Assembly: GCA_018433595.1 (NCBI GenBank)
Contig: JAHDQY010000037.1
Coordinates: 1-44,137, forward strand
DNA length: 44,137 bases
Direction: 5' to 3'
Source: Synergistales bacterium
GTDB lineage: Bacteria > Synergistota > Synergistia > Synergistales > Aminithiophilaceae
Part shown: piece by piece, positions 31,780-40,663 of the stretch
Position numbering within the stretch: the first letter of the stretch is position 1
Layout of the letters: the number at the start of each line of letters is the position of its first letter
The notes under the pieces: model-generated
The model's input: only the letters and a program-made list of their open reading frames with translations
Databases searched by the model: none
Told to the model about the DNA's origin: nothing
Made by a program: the position numbers and the translations under genes

Positions 31780-33295
31780 GGACGGCACCTCCCGTCATGA
31801 AAAGGCCCAATGTCTCCTCGTCGGCCTCACCGGCTTCGAGAAAGCCCGTGATCTTTCCCTCGTACATGACGGCAATCCGATCGGAGAGGGAGAGAATCTC
31901 TTCCAGATCGGCCGAGACGAGCAGGATCGCCGTCCCCTTCTCACAGGCCCTGACGAGCTCGCGGCGGATGTTCTCGATGGAGCCGACGTCGACGCCCCTC
32001 GTCGGCTGGGCCGCCAGAAGCACATCGGCGTCGGCGTCGATCTCCCGGGCGACGACGACCTTCTGGGCGTTCCCGCCGGAGAGATTGGCCACCGCCACCT
32101 CGGGCCGGGGGGGACGGATGTCGAAGGCCGCGATCAGCCTTTCGGCGAAACGCCTCAGGGCCGCCGGCACCAGCATCGGCCCCAGGGAAAGAGGCCTTTT
32201 GCGGAAGACCGTGGCAATCAGATTCTCCTCGATCGACATGGAGCGGTTAAGCCCGCGCTGATTGCGGTCCTCGGGAATGTGGGCCAAGCCTGCGGCGCGA
32301 ACCTCCAGGGGCGTCCGGTTCTGGATCTCCCGCCCCTGGAGGAGAATCCGCCCCTTTTCGACGGGACGGAGACCGGCGATGGCCTCGACGAGCTCGCTCT
32401 GGCCGTTGCCGTCGATGCCGGCGACGCCCAGAACCTCGCCGCGGCGGAGTTCGAGGGAGACACCCCGCAACTTGGAAAGCTCCTTGTCACCGGGGACATA
32501 GATGTCTTCAACGGTCAGCACCGGCTCCCCCGATCCGTGGCGGTTTGAGGGCTGGACGCCGAGGAAGACGTCGCGACCCACCATGAGCCGTGCCAGCTCG
32601 GGAATGGACGTCGCCGAAGCCTCAAGGGTGGCGATATGCCGTCCCTGGCGCATGACGGTGACGCGATCGGAAAGGGCCATCACCTCCCGCAGCTTGTGGG
32701 TGATGAAGACGATCGACTTGCCGTCGGCCTTGAGGGTCCGCAGAATCTCGAAGAGCCGCGACGTCTCCTGGGGTGTGAGAACCGCCGTCGGCTCGTCGAG
32801 GATCAGGATATCGGCCCCGCGATAGAGAGCCTTTATGATCTCCACTCTCTGGGCCTCGCCCACAGAGATTTCGTTCACCTTTTTATGAAGCCGGATGTGG
32901 AGACCGTAATCGTCGACGAAACGTCGGACCCTGGCCTCGGCCTCGTCGAAATCGATACGGCCGCCCCCCTTCCGGGGCTCGAAGCCGAGGATGACGTTCT
33001 CCAGAACGGTCAGCTCCCGAACGAGCATGAACTCCTGGTGCACCATGCCGATGCCGAGAGCGATGGCCTCGGTCGGCGTCAGGGTTTCGAAGGTCCGGCC
33101 CCTGACGGTGATCCGTCCCTCTTCGGGCTCGTAGAGACCGTAGAGGGTCTTCATCATCGTCGATTTGCCCGCCCCGTTCTCGCCGATCAGGGCGTGAACT
33201 TCCCCGGACCAAAGATCGAAGCGGCCGCCGTCAACGGCCCGCACGTTGGGGAAATTCTTGACGATGGCCTCCATGGTCACGATCGGCTCGGTCAA
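31772..33295 (-). CDS. nucleoside ABC transporter ATPase with tandem ABC domains (NupO/YufO-like)
   Basis: A 507-residue double ATPase starting at a TTG (GAGG nine bases upstream). The first domain has Walker A GENGAGKS, signature VGEAQRVEI and Walker B ILILDEPTAVL. The second, as in sugar and nucleoside importers of this class, has a degenerate Walker A (GIDGNGQSE), signature LSGGNAQKVV and ARPTRGVD-type region (AAQPTRGVD). It drives nucleoside uptake with the two permeases and the BMP protein. Four genes in order BMP, ATPase, permease, permease match known nupNOPQ loci. Confidence 0.93.
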   Translation of the reverse strand: MTEPIVTMEAIVKNFPNVRAVDGGRFDLWSGEVHALIGENGAGKSTMMKTLYGLYEPEEGRITVRGRTFETLTPTEAIALGIGMVHQEFMLVRELTVLENVILGFEPRKGGGRIDFDEAEARVRRFVDDYGLHIRLHKKVNEISVGEAQRVEIIKALYRGADILILDEPTAVLTPQETSRLFEILRTLKADGKSIVFITHKLREVMALSDRVTVMRQGRHIATLEASATSIPELARLMVGRDVFLGVQPSNRHGSGEPVLTVEDIYVPGDKELSKLRGVSLELRRGEVLGVAGIDGNGQSELVEAIAGLRPVEKGRILLQGREIQNRTPLEVRAAGLAHIPEDRNQRGLNRSMSIEENLIATVFRKRPLSLGPMLVPAALRRFAERLIAAFDIRPPRPEVAVANLSGGNAQKVVVAREIDADADVLLAAQPTRGVDVGSIENIRRELVRACEKGTAILLVSADLEEILSLSDRIAVMYEGKITGFLEAGEADEETLGLFMTGGAVRA

Positions 33296-33322
33296 CGCAA
33301 CTCACCTCTTTCGCATCCGACG

Positions 33323-33355
33323 GGGGGCCGCTCCCGACAGGCGGATACGGCCCCC
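33323..33355 (-). other. intercistronic hairpin between binding-protein and ATPase genes
   Basis: GGGGGCCG (33323-33330) pairs with CGGCCCCC (33348-33355). There is no T-run. Such hairpins often stabilise the upstream binding-protein message and reduce read-through, which would give excess binding protein over the other subunits. Confidence 0.45.
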
Positions 33356-33368
33356 TCCTCGAGAAAAG

Positions 33369-34403
33369 CTAGTTGCGCTGGAAGCCTGCGTAGGCCTCGA
33401 CCTTGATCTCGCCGCTCTTGACCTTCTCCGTCAGCTCCTGAATCCTGTCGAGGATGTCCTGAGGGAACTTCTCGCCCAGGGCCTCCTTCATGACGGACAT
33501 GTCCGTCAGGCCGACGCCGCCCGAGGCGATGCCCATCTCGACGACGGAATTTCCTCCGAAGGTCCCCTTGACGACGTCTTTGACGAGCTCGTAGCTGGCC
33601 ACGTCGACGCGCTTGAGCATGGACGTCAGGATATGGCCGGGGTAGATGCCGTCCTGGTCGAGATCGACGCCGATGGCATACTTGCCCGTATCGCTGGCTG
33701 CCTCAAGAATGCCGTTGCCGGTGTTGGAGGCGACGTTCATCACGATATCGGCGCCCTGGTCGTACTGGGCCAGAGTCAGCTCCTTGCCTTTAAGTGGGTC
33801 GTTGAAGGTACCGGCAAAGGAGACGAGAACCTTCACCTCGGGATCGATGAACCTGGCGCCCTGCTCGTAGCCGACGAGGAAATCGTGAAGGACGGGAATG
33901 TCCATGCCGCCGACCCAGCCGATGATCTTCTTGTCGTTCACGCCGGGAATCTCCGTCCGGGTCGTGAAGAGGGCCGCCGCGGCCCCGGCCAGGAAGGAGC
34001 CCTCATTCTGGGCGAAGACGATGGACTTCACGTTGGGCGCCTTGACGGCCCCGTCGATGACGCCGAACCTGACCTCGGAAAAATCGGCGGCGTGCTTGTC
34101 GACAAGCTCGGCGATCTGGGTGCTGCAGGCGAGGACCAGATCGTAGCCCGAGGCGGCCATGGCGATGAGGTTCGACTCCCAGTCGGCGGGATTCTTCGAC
34201 TCCATCACCTTCACCTCGACGCCGAAATCGGCGATGGCCCGCTCCAGCCCCTGGTAGGCCGAATCGTTGAAGGACTTGTCGCCGAGGAAGCCAGCGAGTA
34301 CAAGAGCCACCTTGACCGGCTTATCGGCGGACATCGCGGGCAGGGCGAAAAGGCAGGAGGCGATGAGACAGAGGGCGACGACAACAAGAGACTTTCTCTT
34401 CAT
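33369..34403 (-). CDS. BMP-family nucleoside-binding protein
   Basis: About 344 residues from the ATG at 34403 (AAGGAG eight bases upstream). The N-terminal signal (KRKSLVVVALCLIASCLFALPAMSADK) contains IASC, which could be a lipobox, but an AMSA-D signal peptidase I site follows. The mature protein has PVKVALVLAGFLGDKSFNDSAYQGL, YDLVLACSTQ, GWVGGMDIPVLHDFLVGYEQGA and VASNTGNGILEA, all typical of PF02608 (BmpA/Med/PnrA) purine-nucleoside-binding proteins. It supplies the ABC importer encoded downstream. Confidence 0.92.
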   Translation of the reverse strand: MKRKSLVVVALCLIASCLFALPAMSADKPVKVALVLAGFLGDKSFNDSAYQGLERAIADFGVEVKVMESKNPADWESNLIAMAASGYDLVLACSTQIAELVDKHAADFSEVRFGVIDGAVKAPNVKSIVFAQNEGSFLAGAAAALFTTRTEIPGVNDKKIIGWVGGMDIPVLHDFLVGYEQGARFIDPEVKVLVSFAGTFNDPLKGKELTLAQYDQGADIVMNVASNTGNGILEAASDTGKYAIGVDLDQDGIYPGHILTSMLKRVDVASYELVKDVVKGTFGGNSVVEMGIASGGVGLTDMSVMKEALGEKFPQDILDRIQELTEKVKSGEIKVEAYAGFQRN

Positions 34404-34489
34404 GGAAACCACTCCTTCCCGACAGAAACGTACAGAGCGTCATCAACGGACACATCTGCAAGGGACGCACCACAGCCAACCGACAGAGA

Positions 34490-35512
34490 CTAACCCGGCA
34501 GACCACCCCCCGCAGGAGACCCGGAAGAACGCCTTACCACAAGGGTCGTGTTCATCAGGACGGGACGGCGGCGAGGCAGGGTGCCGTCCCGCATCCGCTC
34601 CAGAAGGATCCTGGCCGCCGCCCGACCCATCTCGAGCCGGGGCTGGGCGACCGTCGTCAGGGGGGGGTTGAAATAGGCGGCCAGAGCAATATCATCGAAA
34701 CCGACGACGGAAACGTCGCCGGGGACGGAAAGACCCGATTCGGCCAGGGCCGTAATGGCGCCGAAGGCCATGAGATCGTTGCAGGCGAAAATGGCCGTCG
34801 GTCGCTTTTCCCGGGCCATCAGGGACCGGGCGCAATCGTAGCCCGAGGAGGGCGTGAAATCGCCCCGCTCCACCAGACCGGGATCGAAGACGACTCCCGA
34901 GGCCTCCAGAGCCTGGCGGTAACCGGTGACCCGGTCGGCGCTCGGGGAAACCTGAGAGGGTCCCGCGATACAGGCGATGCGCCGGTGGCCCAAAGCGAGG
35001 AGGTGTTCCGTCGCCTGCTGCCCGCCATGGGCGTTGTCGATCTGGATGGAATCGACGGTGATGCCGGGAATCTCCCGGTCGAGCATCACCATGGGAATGT
35101 CGAGCCCCTCGAAAAGAGCGGCATCACGCTCGGTGACGCCGACATTGACGAGGAAGATCCCGCCGACGCGGTTGGCGGCTAGCACCTCGATGACCTCTTT
35201 CTCCCGGTCCCGCCGGCCGTCGGAGTTGCAGACGATGACGGCATAGCCCCTTTCGGCGCAGGCGTCAGCCACGGCCCGGGCGATCTCCGCGAAGTAGGGA
35301 TTCGTCGCGTCGGGCACGACCAGGCCCAGGAGGGTCGCCTCGCCGCGTCTCAGTCCCCGGGCGAGAATGTTGGGACGGTAACCGATCTCCTCCATGACCC
35401 GTTCGACACGGAGGCGCACCTCTTCGCTGACGTACCGGGTACCGTTGACGACGTGAGAAACCGTCGTCACCGAAACGCCGGAGCGTTCCGCCACATCTTT
35501 CATCGTCGCCAT
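34490..35512 (-). CDS. LacI-family transcriptional regulator of the nucleoside locus
   Basis: About 340 residues from the ATG at 35512 (GGAGG nine bases upstream). The first 60 residues are the LacI HTH and hinge helix ([29 protein letters not shown], then [13 protein letters not shown]). The rest is a periplasmic-binding-protein-like sensor ([46 protein letters not shown]) most like RbsR/PurR-type receptors, so ribose or a nucleoside base is a reasonable effector. It is the first gene of the operon and has a CpG-centred operator over its own promoter, so it should autoregulate and control the importer and hydrolases, and possibly the divergent ribokinase. Confidence 0.92.
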   Translation of the reverse strand: MATMKDVAERSGVSVTTVSHVVNGTRYVSEEVRLRVERVMEEIGYRPNILARGLRRGEATLLGLVVPDATNPYFAEIARAVADACAERGYAVIVCNSDGRRDREKEVIEVLAANRVGGIFLVNVGVTERDAALFEGLDIPMVMLDREIPGITVDSIQIDNAHGGQQATEHLLALGHRRIACIAGPSQVSPSADRVTGYRQALEASGVVFDPGLVERGDFTPSSGYDCARSLMAREKRPTAIFACNDLMAFGAITALAESGLSVPGDVSVVGFDDIALAAYFNPPLTTVAQPRLEMGRAAARILLERMRDGTLPRRRPVLMNTTLVVRRSSGSPAGGGLPG

Positions 35513-35580
35513 GAGGGGAAACCTCCTCCATGAAAGGTTCTTCGGACGCCACACCGGGAAAAAGGGGCGGCACCCGCCAA

Positions 35581-35604
35581 GCAAAGGTTTGCGCAAAGGT
35601 TTGC
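35581..35604. promoter_or_regulatory. tandem LacI-type operator
   Basis: Two exact head-to-tail copies of GCAAAGGTTTGC (35581-35592 and 35593-35604). Each copy is itself symmetric (GCAAA/TTTGC), and the junction forms the 10-bp palindrome TTTGCGCAAA with the central CG typical of LacI-family operators. It lies immediately downstream of the -10 of the lacI-like gene and upstream of the ribokinase gene. Confidence 0.75.
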
Positions 35605-35607
35605 TTT

Positions 35608-35637
35608 ATGCTAGTTTCTATTACGGTGCCTTGTCAA
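35608..35637 (-). promoter_or_regulatory. sigma-70-type promoter of the nucleoside operon
   Basis: On the minus strand a perfect TTGACA (35637-35632), an 18-base spacer and TAGCAT (35613-35608, 4 of 6 matches). The tandem operator begins four bases after the -10, a classic repression position. Confidence 0.7.
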
Positions 35638-35686
35638 GCTGAATCGACCGTCTCAGAGGGCTCAGAGGGAAGGATGTGCATAAAAA

Positions 35687-36589
35687 GTGAGGAAAATCGT
35701 CGTGGTGGGGTCGATCAACATGGATCTGATCATGGGAACGCCCCGGCTGCCCGTTCTGGGAGAGACGATTCTCGGAGGGCCCTTCTCGACGGCTCCGGGG
35801 GGGAAGGGAGCCAACCAATCGGCGGCCTGCGCCCGCCTGGGCGCCGCAGCCGTCCACATCGGCCGCATCGGCGACGACGGATTCGGAAGACAGCTTCTGG
35901 AGGTTCTCAAGGCCGAGGGGATCGACACCGAAGGCGTTCTCAAGACTCCGGGGACAAGCAGCGGCGTGGCCCAGATCTGCGTCGCCGGCGGGGACAACAG
36001 CATCATCGTCGCCCCGGGGGCCAACGCCCTTCTCAGCGCCGGCGACGTGAGACAGTCGGAGCACCTCTTCCGGGAGGCCAGGGCCGCCCTCTTTCAGCTG
36101 GAGGTCCCGTTGGAGGCCGTAGCCGAGGGACTGAGGCTCGCCAAGGCCCGGGAGGTCCTGACGATTCTCAATCCCGCCCCCTGGCGGGAGCTGCCTGAAG
36201 AGATTCTCTCCCTCGTCGACGTCTTCGTCCCCAACGCCATCGAGCTGAGCCAATGCGCCAAGACGGCCAACAGGGAGACGGCCTTCGAGAGACTCCTCGG
36301 ATCAGGCGTCGGCGCCGTCGTCATGACGGCCGGTTCCGACGGGGCTTACTTCGCTTCGGACCACCTCTCGGGCCACGTGGCCGCCCCCGTCGTCGAGGTC
36401 GTCGACAGCACCGGCGCCGGCGACACCTTTACGGGGGCCCTGGCTGTGGCCCTCGGCGAGGGGCGTCAGCTGGCCGAGGCGGTCCGTTTCGGCGTCTGCG
36501 CCGGAGCTCTGGCCTGCACCCGCCTGGGGGCCCTGCCCGCCATCCCGCGCCGCCCGGAAGTGGACGATCTTTACGAGAGGAGCCGGTGA
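35687..36589 (+). CDS. rbsK: ribokinase (PfkB family)
   Basis: A 300-residue cytoplasmic kinase that makes ribose-5-phosphate from ribose and ATP. PfkB signatures are present: the N-terminal VVVGSINMDLIMGTPRLPVLGETI, the substrate-site GGKGANQSAACARLGA, and the C-terminal DSTGAGDTFTGALAVAL with the catalytic Asp. It starts at a GTG (35687); a GGAAGGA site lies somewhat far upstream (about 12 bases), so initiation may be weak. It is divergent from the LacI-like gene and shares the operator region; together with the nucleoside hydrolase it links nucleoside breakdown to pentose phosphate metabolism. Confidence 0.92.
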   Translation: MRKIVVVGSINMDLIMGTPRLPVLGETILGGPFSTAPGGKGANQSAACARLGAAAVHIGRIGDDGFGRQLLEVLKAEGIDTEGVLKTPGTSSGVAQICVAGGDNSIIVAPGANALLSAGDVRQSEHLFREARAALFQLEVPLEAVAEGLRLAKAREVLTILNPAPWRELPEEILSLVDVFVPNAIELSQCAKTANRETAFERLLGSGVGAVVMTAGSDGAYFASDHLSGHVAAPVVEVVDSTGAGDTFTGALAVALGEGRQLAEAVRFGVCAGALACTRLGALPAIPRRPEVDDLYERSR

Positions 36590-36606
36590 GATCACCGGCT
36601 CCTCTC
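36575..36606. terminator. hairpin at the ribokinase end (convergent genes)
   Basis: A perfect 15-base stem (36575-36589 with 36592-36606) includes the ribokinase stop codon and lies between convergent genes. There is no strong T-run on either side, so it may slow or stabilise rather than sharply terminate. Confidence 0.55.
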
Positions 36607-36612
36607 CTCTTC

Positions 36613-37200
36613 CTAGAGTTCGTACTTGACGTGTCCCTTCTCCTCGGAGAGTTTCTGCGTCGCGAAGAGCTCCTCCAGCGCCACGTCGATCTCGCCTTCG
36701 GGGATGCTGTTCTTGAAACAGTTGATCAGGTGGGACCGGAGGGAGCTGACCTTCCGGGGACGCTTCTGCGGCTGAATCTTGCGGAGGTTCTCGATGATGG
36801 CCCCCGTGTACTTCGACTTGGGCTTGCTCACCGTGGAGGCGGGGAGCTGAGAGAGATGCGTCACGCGCAGCGTCTTCATCCCCTTGCCGTTGGCGTAGTC
36901 GATGACGGCGTCGTACCCCTTGTCGTTGCTCAGGACGAAGACGCTCTCGGGCCGCTCCGGAGCGGCGCAGATGGCGCCGAGCTCGAAGCAGATGTGAAAA
37001 TCGAGGCTGTTCTTGCCCTGCCTGGCGATCTTGATCCAGCGGCAGGCCTCGCCGAGCCGCTGGAGTCCGGCGACGGTCTCGAAGGGAAGGTTCTTCTGGT
37101 TGGGGCCGACAAAGATCCACAGAGAGGTCGACGTCGTGTCGACCTCGGCGACGGAATCGAGATTGATGTTCTCATAGTCCACCAGGACCAGCCTTTTCAT
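36613..37200 (-). CDS. NYN/PIN-like domain protein (putative ribonuclease)
   Basis: A 195-residue cytoplasmic protein from the ATG at 37200 (GAGGAG ten bases upstream, inside the end of the ATPase gene). The first 110 residues fit a NYN/PIN-like nuclease: RLVLVDYENIN (Asp8, Glu10, Asn11) at the end of strand 1, KNSLDFHICFELG (Asp67) on the central helix, and VFVLSNDKGYDAVIDYANGKG (Asp93, Asp97). The set of acidic residues would bind the catalytic metal. The C-terminal 80 residues are basic and helical, suggesting nucleic-acid binding. It is the third gene of an operon with an SbcC-like ATPase and an SbcD-like phosphoesterase, with a 4-base gap to the ATPase gene. Nuclease activity is inferred from fold motifs only. 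Confidence 0.8.
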   Translation of the reverse strand: MKRLVLVDYENINLDSVAEVDTTSTSLWIFVGPNQKNLPFETVAGLQRLGEACRWIKIARQGKNSLDFHICFELGAICAAPERPESVFVLSNDKGYDAVIDYANGKGMKTLRVTHLSQLPASTVSKPKSKYTGAIIENLRKIQPQKRPRKVSSLRSHLINCFKNSIPEGEIDVALEELFATQKLSEEKGHVKYEL

Positions 37201-37204
37201 GATC

Positions 37205-40200
37205 TTATCTCTCCTCTTTACCCAGGGCGGGTTCCTCTTTTTCTCGAGGACTTTCCTCTTCATCGCCGCCGACGCGACACCCGGCCTCAAGCCAGTCGAC
37301 GACGGCATTGATCTCGGGCAGTTCCGCCTCATCGACGACGGAGGCGACGGCCTGACGGCGCTCCTCGGCGTCGAGACGTCTTCCGGCGTCGATGTAGCCC
37401 TCCGCACGAAGCCAGGCTTCGAGCTGATCGATGTTCTCCGATCGGAAACGGCTCAGCTCTCCGGAGCGGAGCGCGGCGACGAGGAGCGCCCCGTCACCGC
37501 CGCACTCCCGGGCCAGGTCGCCGGCGCGATCGATGTAACGGGGCGAGACGGCTCCGGAAGCCTCCAGAGCGGCTCCGTCGACGATCCTGCCCCGCCCCTG
37601 AAGCCAGGCCGCGCACCAGGCCCGGGCGATCCGGACCCGACGGCCCAGCCTGCCGAAGGCCTCCTCCCCGAGACGAAGCGGGGCGCGGCGGCCGGAGAGG
37701 AAGAGCTCCAGGGCTCCCAGGGAAGAAAGACGGCAGTCTTCCATCAGGCGATGGAGCAGCTCCAGATCGTCCCTGAGGATGTAAAAAAGATGGAGCGCCC
37801 CGAAAGAGCGCGGATCGACGGGGGCCGCCGAAAGCACGGCGCCGTAGCTCTCGGCGCTCCTCTCCCCCGGCTCTGGGACCGGGTCGGTCGCGGGAAGAAG
37901 GTAGGCCTCGGGGAGGCGCTCCTCTTCCCTTCCCCGCAGGGCCTCCAGATCGATCCGGTGGGGAGCTCGTCCCGTCGCCTCTTTCCAGAGAGCGGCCTCA
38001 TAGGATCTGGCGCTGAGGTAAAAGATCTGCCGTCCTCCACGGGCCAGATCGTCGAGACAGCAGGCCACCTGGCCGAAGCGGATGGCATCGCTGTTGGTGA
38101 GGGCCTCGTCGAGGAAAAGGGGAAGCGAGAGCTTCCCCTTTTCGACCTGTGCGATCCAGGCCAGACGCATGGCCAGAAGAAGCTGCATCCGCGTCGCCGT
38201 CGAGAGTTCCGGGAGACTTCGATCGATGCCGCAAGAGCAGTCACGGACGAGGAAACCCTGGGAGAGGTCGACTCTCAGCTCGAAAGCATGACCGGTGAAA
38301 CGGCCCAAAAGCTCCCGGGCCTCCCGGAGGAGCTCCGGCTCGTTCTCGGTCCGGAAATCCCCCTCGATCTCGTCCAGAAGCAGGGCCGCCAGGTCGGCGG
38401 AAAAGGCCTGGTCCCGCCTTGTCCTGAGCGAGGCCAGGGCCTCGTCGACGGCGGCCGAAGCCTCTTCGAGCCGCTTCCCTCGGAGCGCCGCCTCGGTTCT
38501 TTCGTCGATCCGGGCGATTTCCTCTCCAAGGGGCTCCGCGCTGCGGGCCAGCCTTTTCGCCTCCTCCAGATCCCTTTCGATGCCGTCGCCGTCGCCGCTT
38601 TCGACGCGGCTCAGCAGATCGGGGCGGCTCTCAAGGAGCTCCCGGAAGAGCCGCTCCCGGCTTTGGGCCTCAAGAAGCCGAGAGCGGCCCTCCCTCCAGG
38701 ACTCCCGTCGCTCCAGCCGCGCCAGAAGCTCTCCCCGTTCCCCTCCGGCGAGTCCGGCCCCCTCGTAGAGCGCCTTTTCGGCAGTCCCCTCTTCATCGAG
38801 CCGATGGGTCAGACGGCGCGCCTCTTCAAGGAGGGCCTCCTTCGCCGACAGGGCTTCCCGAGCCTCCCGGCCTCTCCGCGACAGATCCTCCAGGGCCGCT
38901 TCGGCGGTCGGAAGGGCGAAGTCGCCGTCGAGGCGGCACCAGGATTCGAGGAACGAGCGGACCCCTTCGAGGGCCGATTCTCTCTCGGCCTGAAGGCGGA
39001 GGCAGTCGGCCTCGGCGGCGAGGCGTTCCCGCCGGAAACGGCCGTAATCGGAGCTCAGACGGACGAAGAGGTGAAAGCCCTGGCCCGTCAGGGAAGGATC
39101 GAATCCGATTTCTTCCGCCAGAAGCCTTTTGCGCCTTTCCGCCTCTTCCAGCTCCCCTTCGATCCGCTCCAGATCCCGGCCCATCTCCAGGCCCTGGAGA
39201 GCCCGCTCCCTCAGCTCCATCTGCCGGGCCCGTTCGGCCTCAAGGGCCTTCAGCCGCCGCCGGACCTCCTCCCGGCGCCACGCCTCGGGGCACTCGACGG
39301 CGAAGGCCTCGAAACGCTCACGGGCCGCACGGCGTCCGTCACCGGAAGACTCGAAAAGGGCCCAGCAGAGGCCGGCCAGGGCAACGGCGGCGGCGATGAG
39401 GGGAAGGCCGTCATGACTGCCGTAGACGGAGGCGACGACGGCGAGCAGTCCCAGAAGCACCGAGGCCAGGGCGGGCCGGAGGCGGGGCGAGCGGGCCTTG
39501 TCGGCGGCGAGCCACTCCCGGAGGGCGTCGACGGCTTCGAAAAGGGCGTCCAGACGCTCCTCGTCGGGAGGGGAAGGGAGCTCGGCCAGGCGGACTTCCC
39601 GGCACCTTCTCTTCTCCTGGAGGCCATGAAGCTCCGCGGCGATCTTTTCGGCCTCGCTGACGACCTCGGGGCGCAAATCCGCCCCCGCCGGATTTCCGCC
39701 CAGGGCGGCCAGAGTCTCGGCCTCCGCCGCCGCCGAAGCCTCCCTCTCCCTTTTCCGGCGCCGCAGCTCATCATCGAGCCGACGGACCGCATCGAGTCCT
39801 TTCGCGGCCCCGGCAAGAGCGGCGTCGCCGGGAACGGCTTCGGCCAGCCCCGTCGTCTCGATACGGCGTTCCGCCTCCCCGAGGCGGGCCTCGTTCAGTT
39901 CGATCGCCCGGAGCGCCGCCTCACGAGCCTTTTCGAGCGCCTCAAGGCGGCGGCCCTCGTCGCCGACGAGGCGTTCCATGCCGGAAGGGAAGCTCTCCAG
40001 AAAGGCCTCCGCCTGACGCCGTTCCCCGGCGAAGCGGAGGAGCTCCCGGGCGCGGGCAAGGGCCTCGGCCTCCTCCCCGGCGCGACGGGCCCTATCGAGG
40101 TGCGCCCTCAGCTCGGGAAGACGCGACTCGGCCCGTTCCAGTTCGGAAAAATCCCGCTGAACCTCCCGAAGGCTCCGCCGGGCCTCGATAAGGTCGCGAG

Positions 40201-40663
40201 CCTCGGCGGCGCCGAACCTGGGGCCGACGCGGAAGGGCTCCGCCCCCCGCAGTCCGTCGAGATCGTAGCCTCCCCGAAGGCTGCGCCGAAGCTCTCCGAA
40301 AAGGCGCTCCTCGTCGTCCGCCGCCATCAGCGACTCCATGTCGAGGCGGTAGCGGCGCAGCTCATCGCCGTCAGGAAGGGAGGGACGCTCCGCCCTTCTG
40401 CCGTCGACGGTCCACGAAACCTCCCGGCCCCTGCGGACGACCTCCCAGAGAGCCTCGCCCCGACGGAAGAGCGCCCGCAGCTCCAGATCGACGGCCGCCT
40501 CGCCGGGAAGGTCGTCGAGAAGCCGGCTCAGAGCCCGGATGAGGCTGCTCTTGCCCGAGGCGTTGGGGCCCGTCACAAGGTTGCACCCCTCGGCGACGTC
40601 GTCGAGAACGAGGGGGCCTTCGATGCCCGGAAGCCGGGTGATTTCCAGGCGGACCAGCTTCAC
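37205..40663 (-). CDS. SbcC/YhaN-like SMC-type ATPase with extra C-terminal region
   Basis: A 1152-residue protein starting at a GTG that overlaps the phosphoesterase stop (GTGA). Walker A GPNASGKS is at 32-39. Long charged coiled-coil arms (about 150-390 and 440-760) surround two hydrophobic segments near 397-437, as in YhaN-type proteins. The signature-like LSTATRMQLLLAMRLA (about 820-835) and Walker B LPLFLDEAL (about 847-855) complete the head at roughly residue 910. The remaining 240 residues form a mainly helical region (HLFYILRDDLELLHRLMEDC, and an AWLQGRGRIVDG part) that ordinary SbcC or YhaN lacks. With its partner phosphoesterase it should form a DNA-end-processing complex, perhaps membrane-linked. 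Confidence 0.85.
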   Translation of the reverse strand: MKLVRLEITRLPGIEGPLVLDDVAEGCNLVTGPNASGKSSLIRALSRLLDDLPGEAAVDLELRALFRRGEALWEVVRRGREVSWTVDGRRAERPSLPDGDELRRYRLDMESLMAADDEERLFGELRRSLRGGYDLDGLRGAEPFRVGPRFGAAEARDLIEARRSLREVQRDFSELERAESRLPELRAHLDRARRAGEEAEALARARELLRFAGERRQAEAFLESFPSGMERLVGDEGRRLEALEKAREAALRAIELNEARLGEAERRIETTGLAEAVPGDAALAGAAKGLDAVRRLDDELRRRKREREASAAAEAETLAALGGNPAGADLRPEVVSEAEKIAAELHGLQEKRRCREVRLAELPSPPDEERLDALFEAVDALREWLAADKARSPRLRPALASVLLGLLAVVASVYGSHDGLPLIAAAVALAGLCWALFESSGDGRRAARERFEAFAVECPEAWRREEVRRRLKALEAERARQMELRERALQGLEMGRDLERIEGELEEAERRKRLLAEEIGFDPSLTGQGFHLFVRLSSDYGRFRRERLAAEADCLRLQAERESALEGVRSFLESWCRLDGDFALPTAEAALEDLSRRGREAREALSAKEALLEEARRLTHRLDEEGTAEKALYEGAGLAGGERGELLARLERRESWREGRSRLLEAQSRERLFRELLESRPDLLSRVESGDGDGIERDLEEAKRLARSAEPLGEEIARIDERTEAALRGKRLEEASAAVDEALASLRTRRDQAFSADLAALLLDEIEGDFRTENEPELLREARELLGRFTGHAFELRVDLSQGFLVRDCSCGIDRSLPELSTATRMQLLLAMRLAWIAQVEKGKLSLPLFLDEALTNSDAIRFGQVACCLDDLARGGRQIFYLSARSYEAALWKEATGRAPHRIDLEALRGREEERLPEAYLLPATDPVPEPGERSAESYGAVLSAAPVDPRSFGALHLFYILRDDLELLHRLMEDCRLSSLGALELFLSGRRAPLRLGEEAFGRLGRRVRIARAWCAAWLQGRGRIVDGAALEASGAVSPRYIDRAGDLARECGGDGALLVAALRSGELSRFRSENIDQLEAWLRAEGYIDAGRRLDAEERRQAVASVVDEAELPEINAVVDWLEAGCRVGGDEEESPREKEEPALGKEER

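Noticed and set aside
27657-31800. Two plus-strand frames of more than 700 codons opposite the nucleoside operon
   Set aside because: They mirror the nucleoside hydrolase, M20 and permease genes and show only Gly/Asp/Glu/Arg-rich sequence without domains.
35581-35604. Start of a CRISPR array at the tandem 12-bp repeat
   Set aside because: There are only two copies with no spacer, and position and symmetry fit a LacI-type operator.
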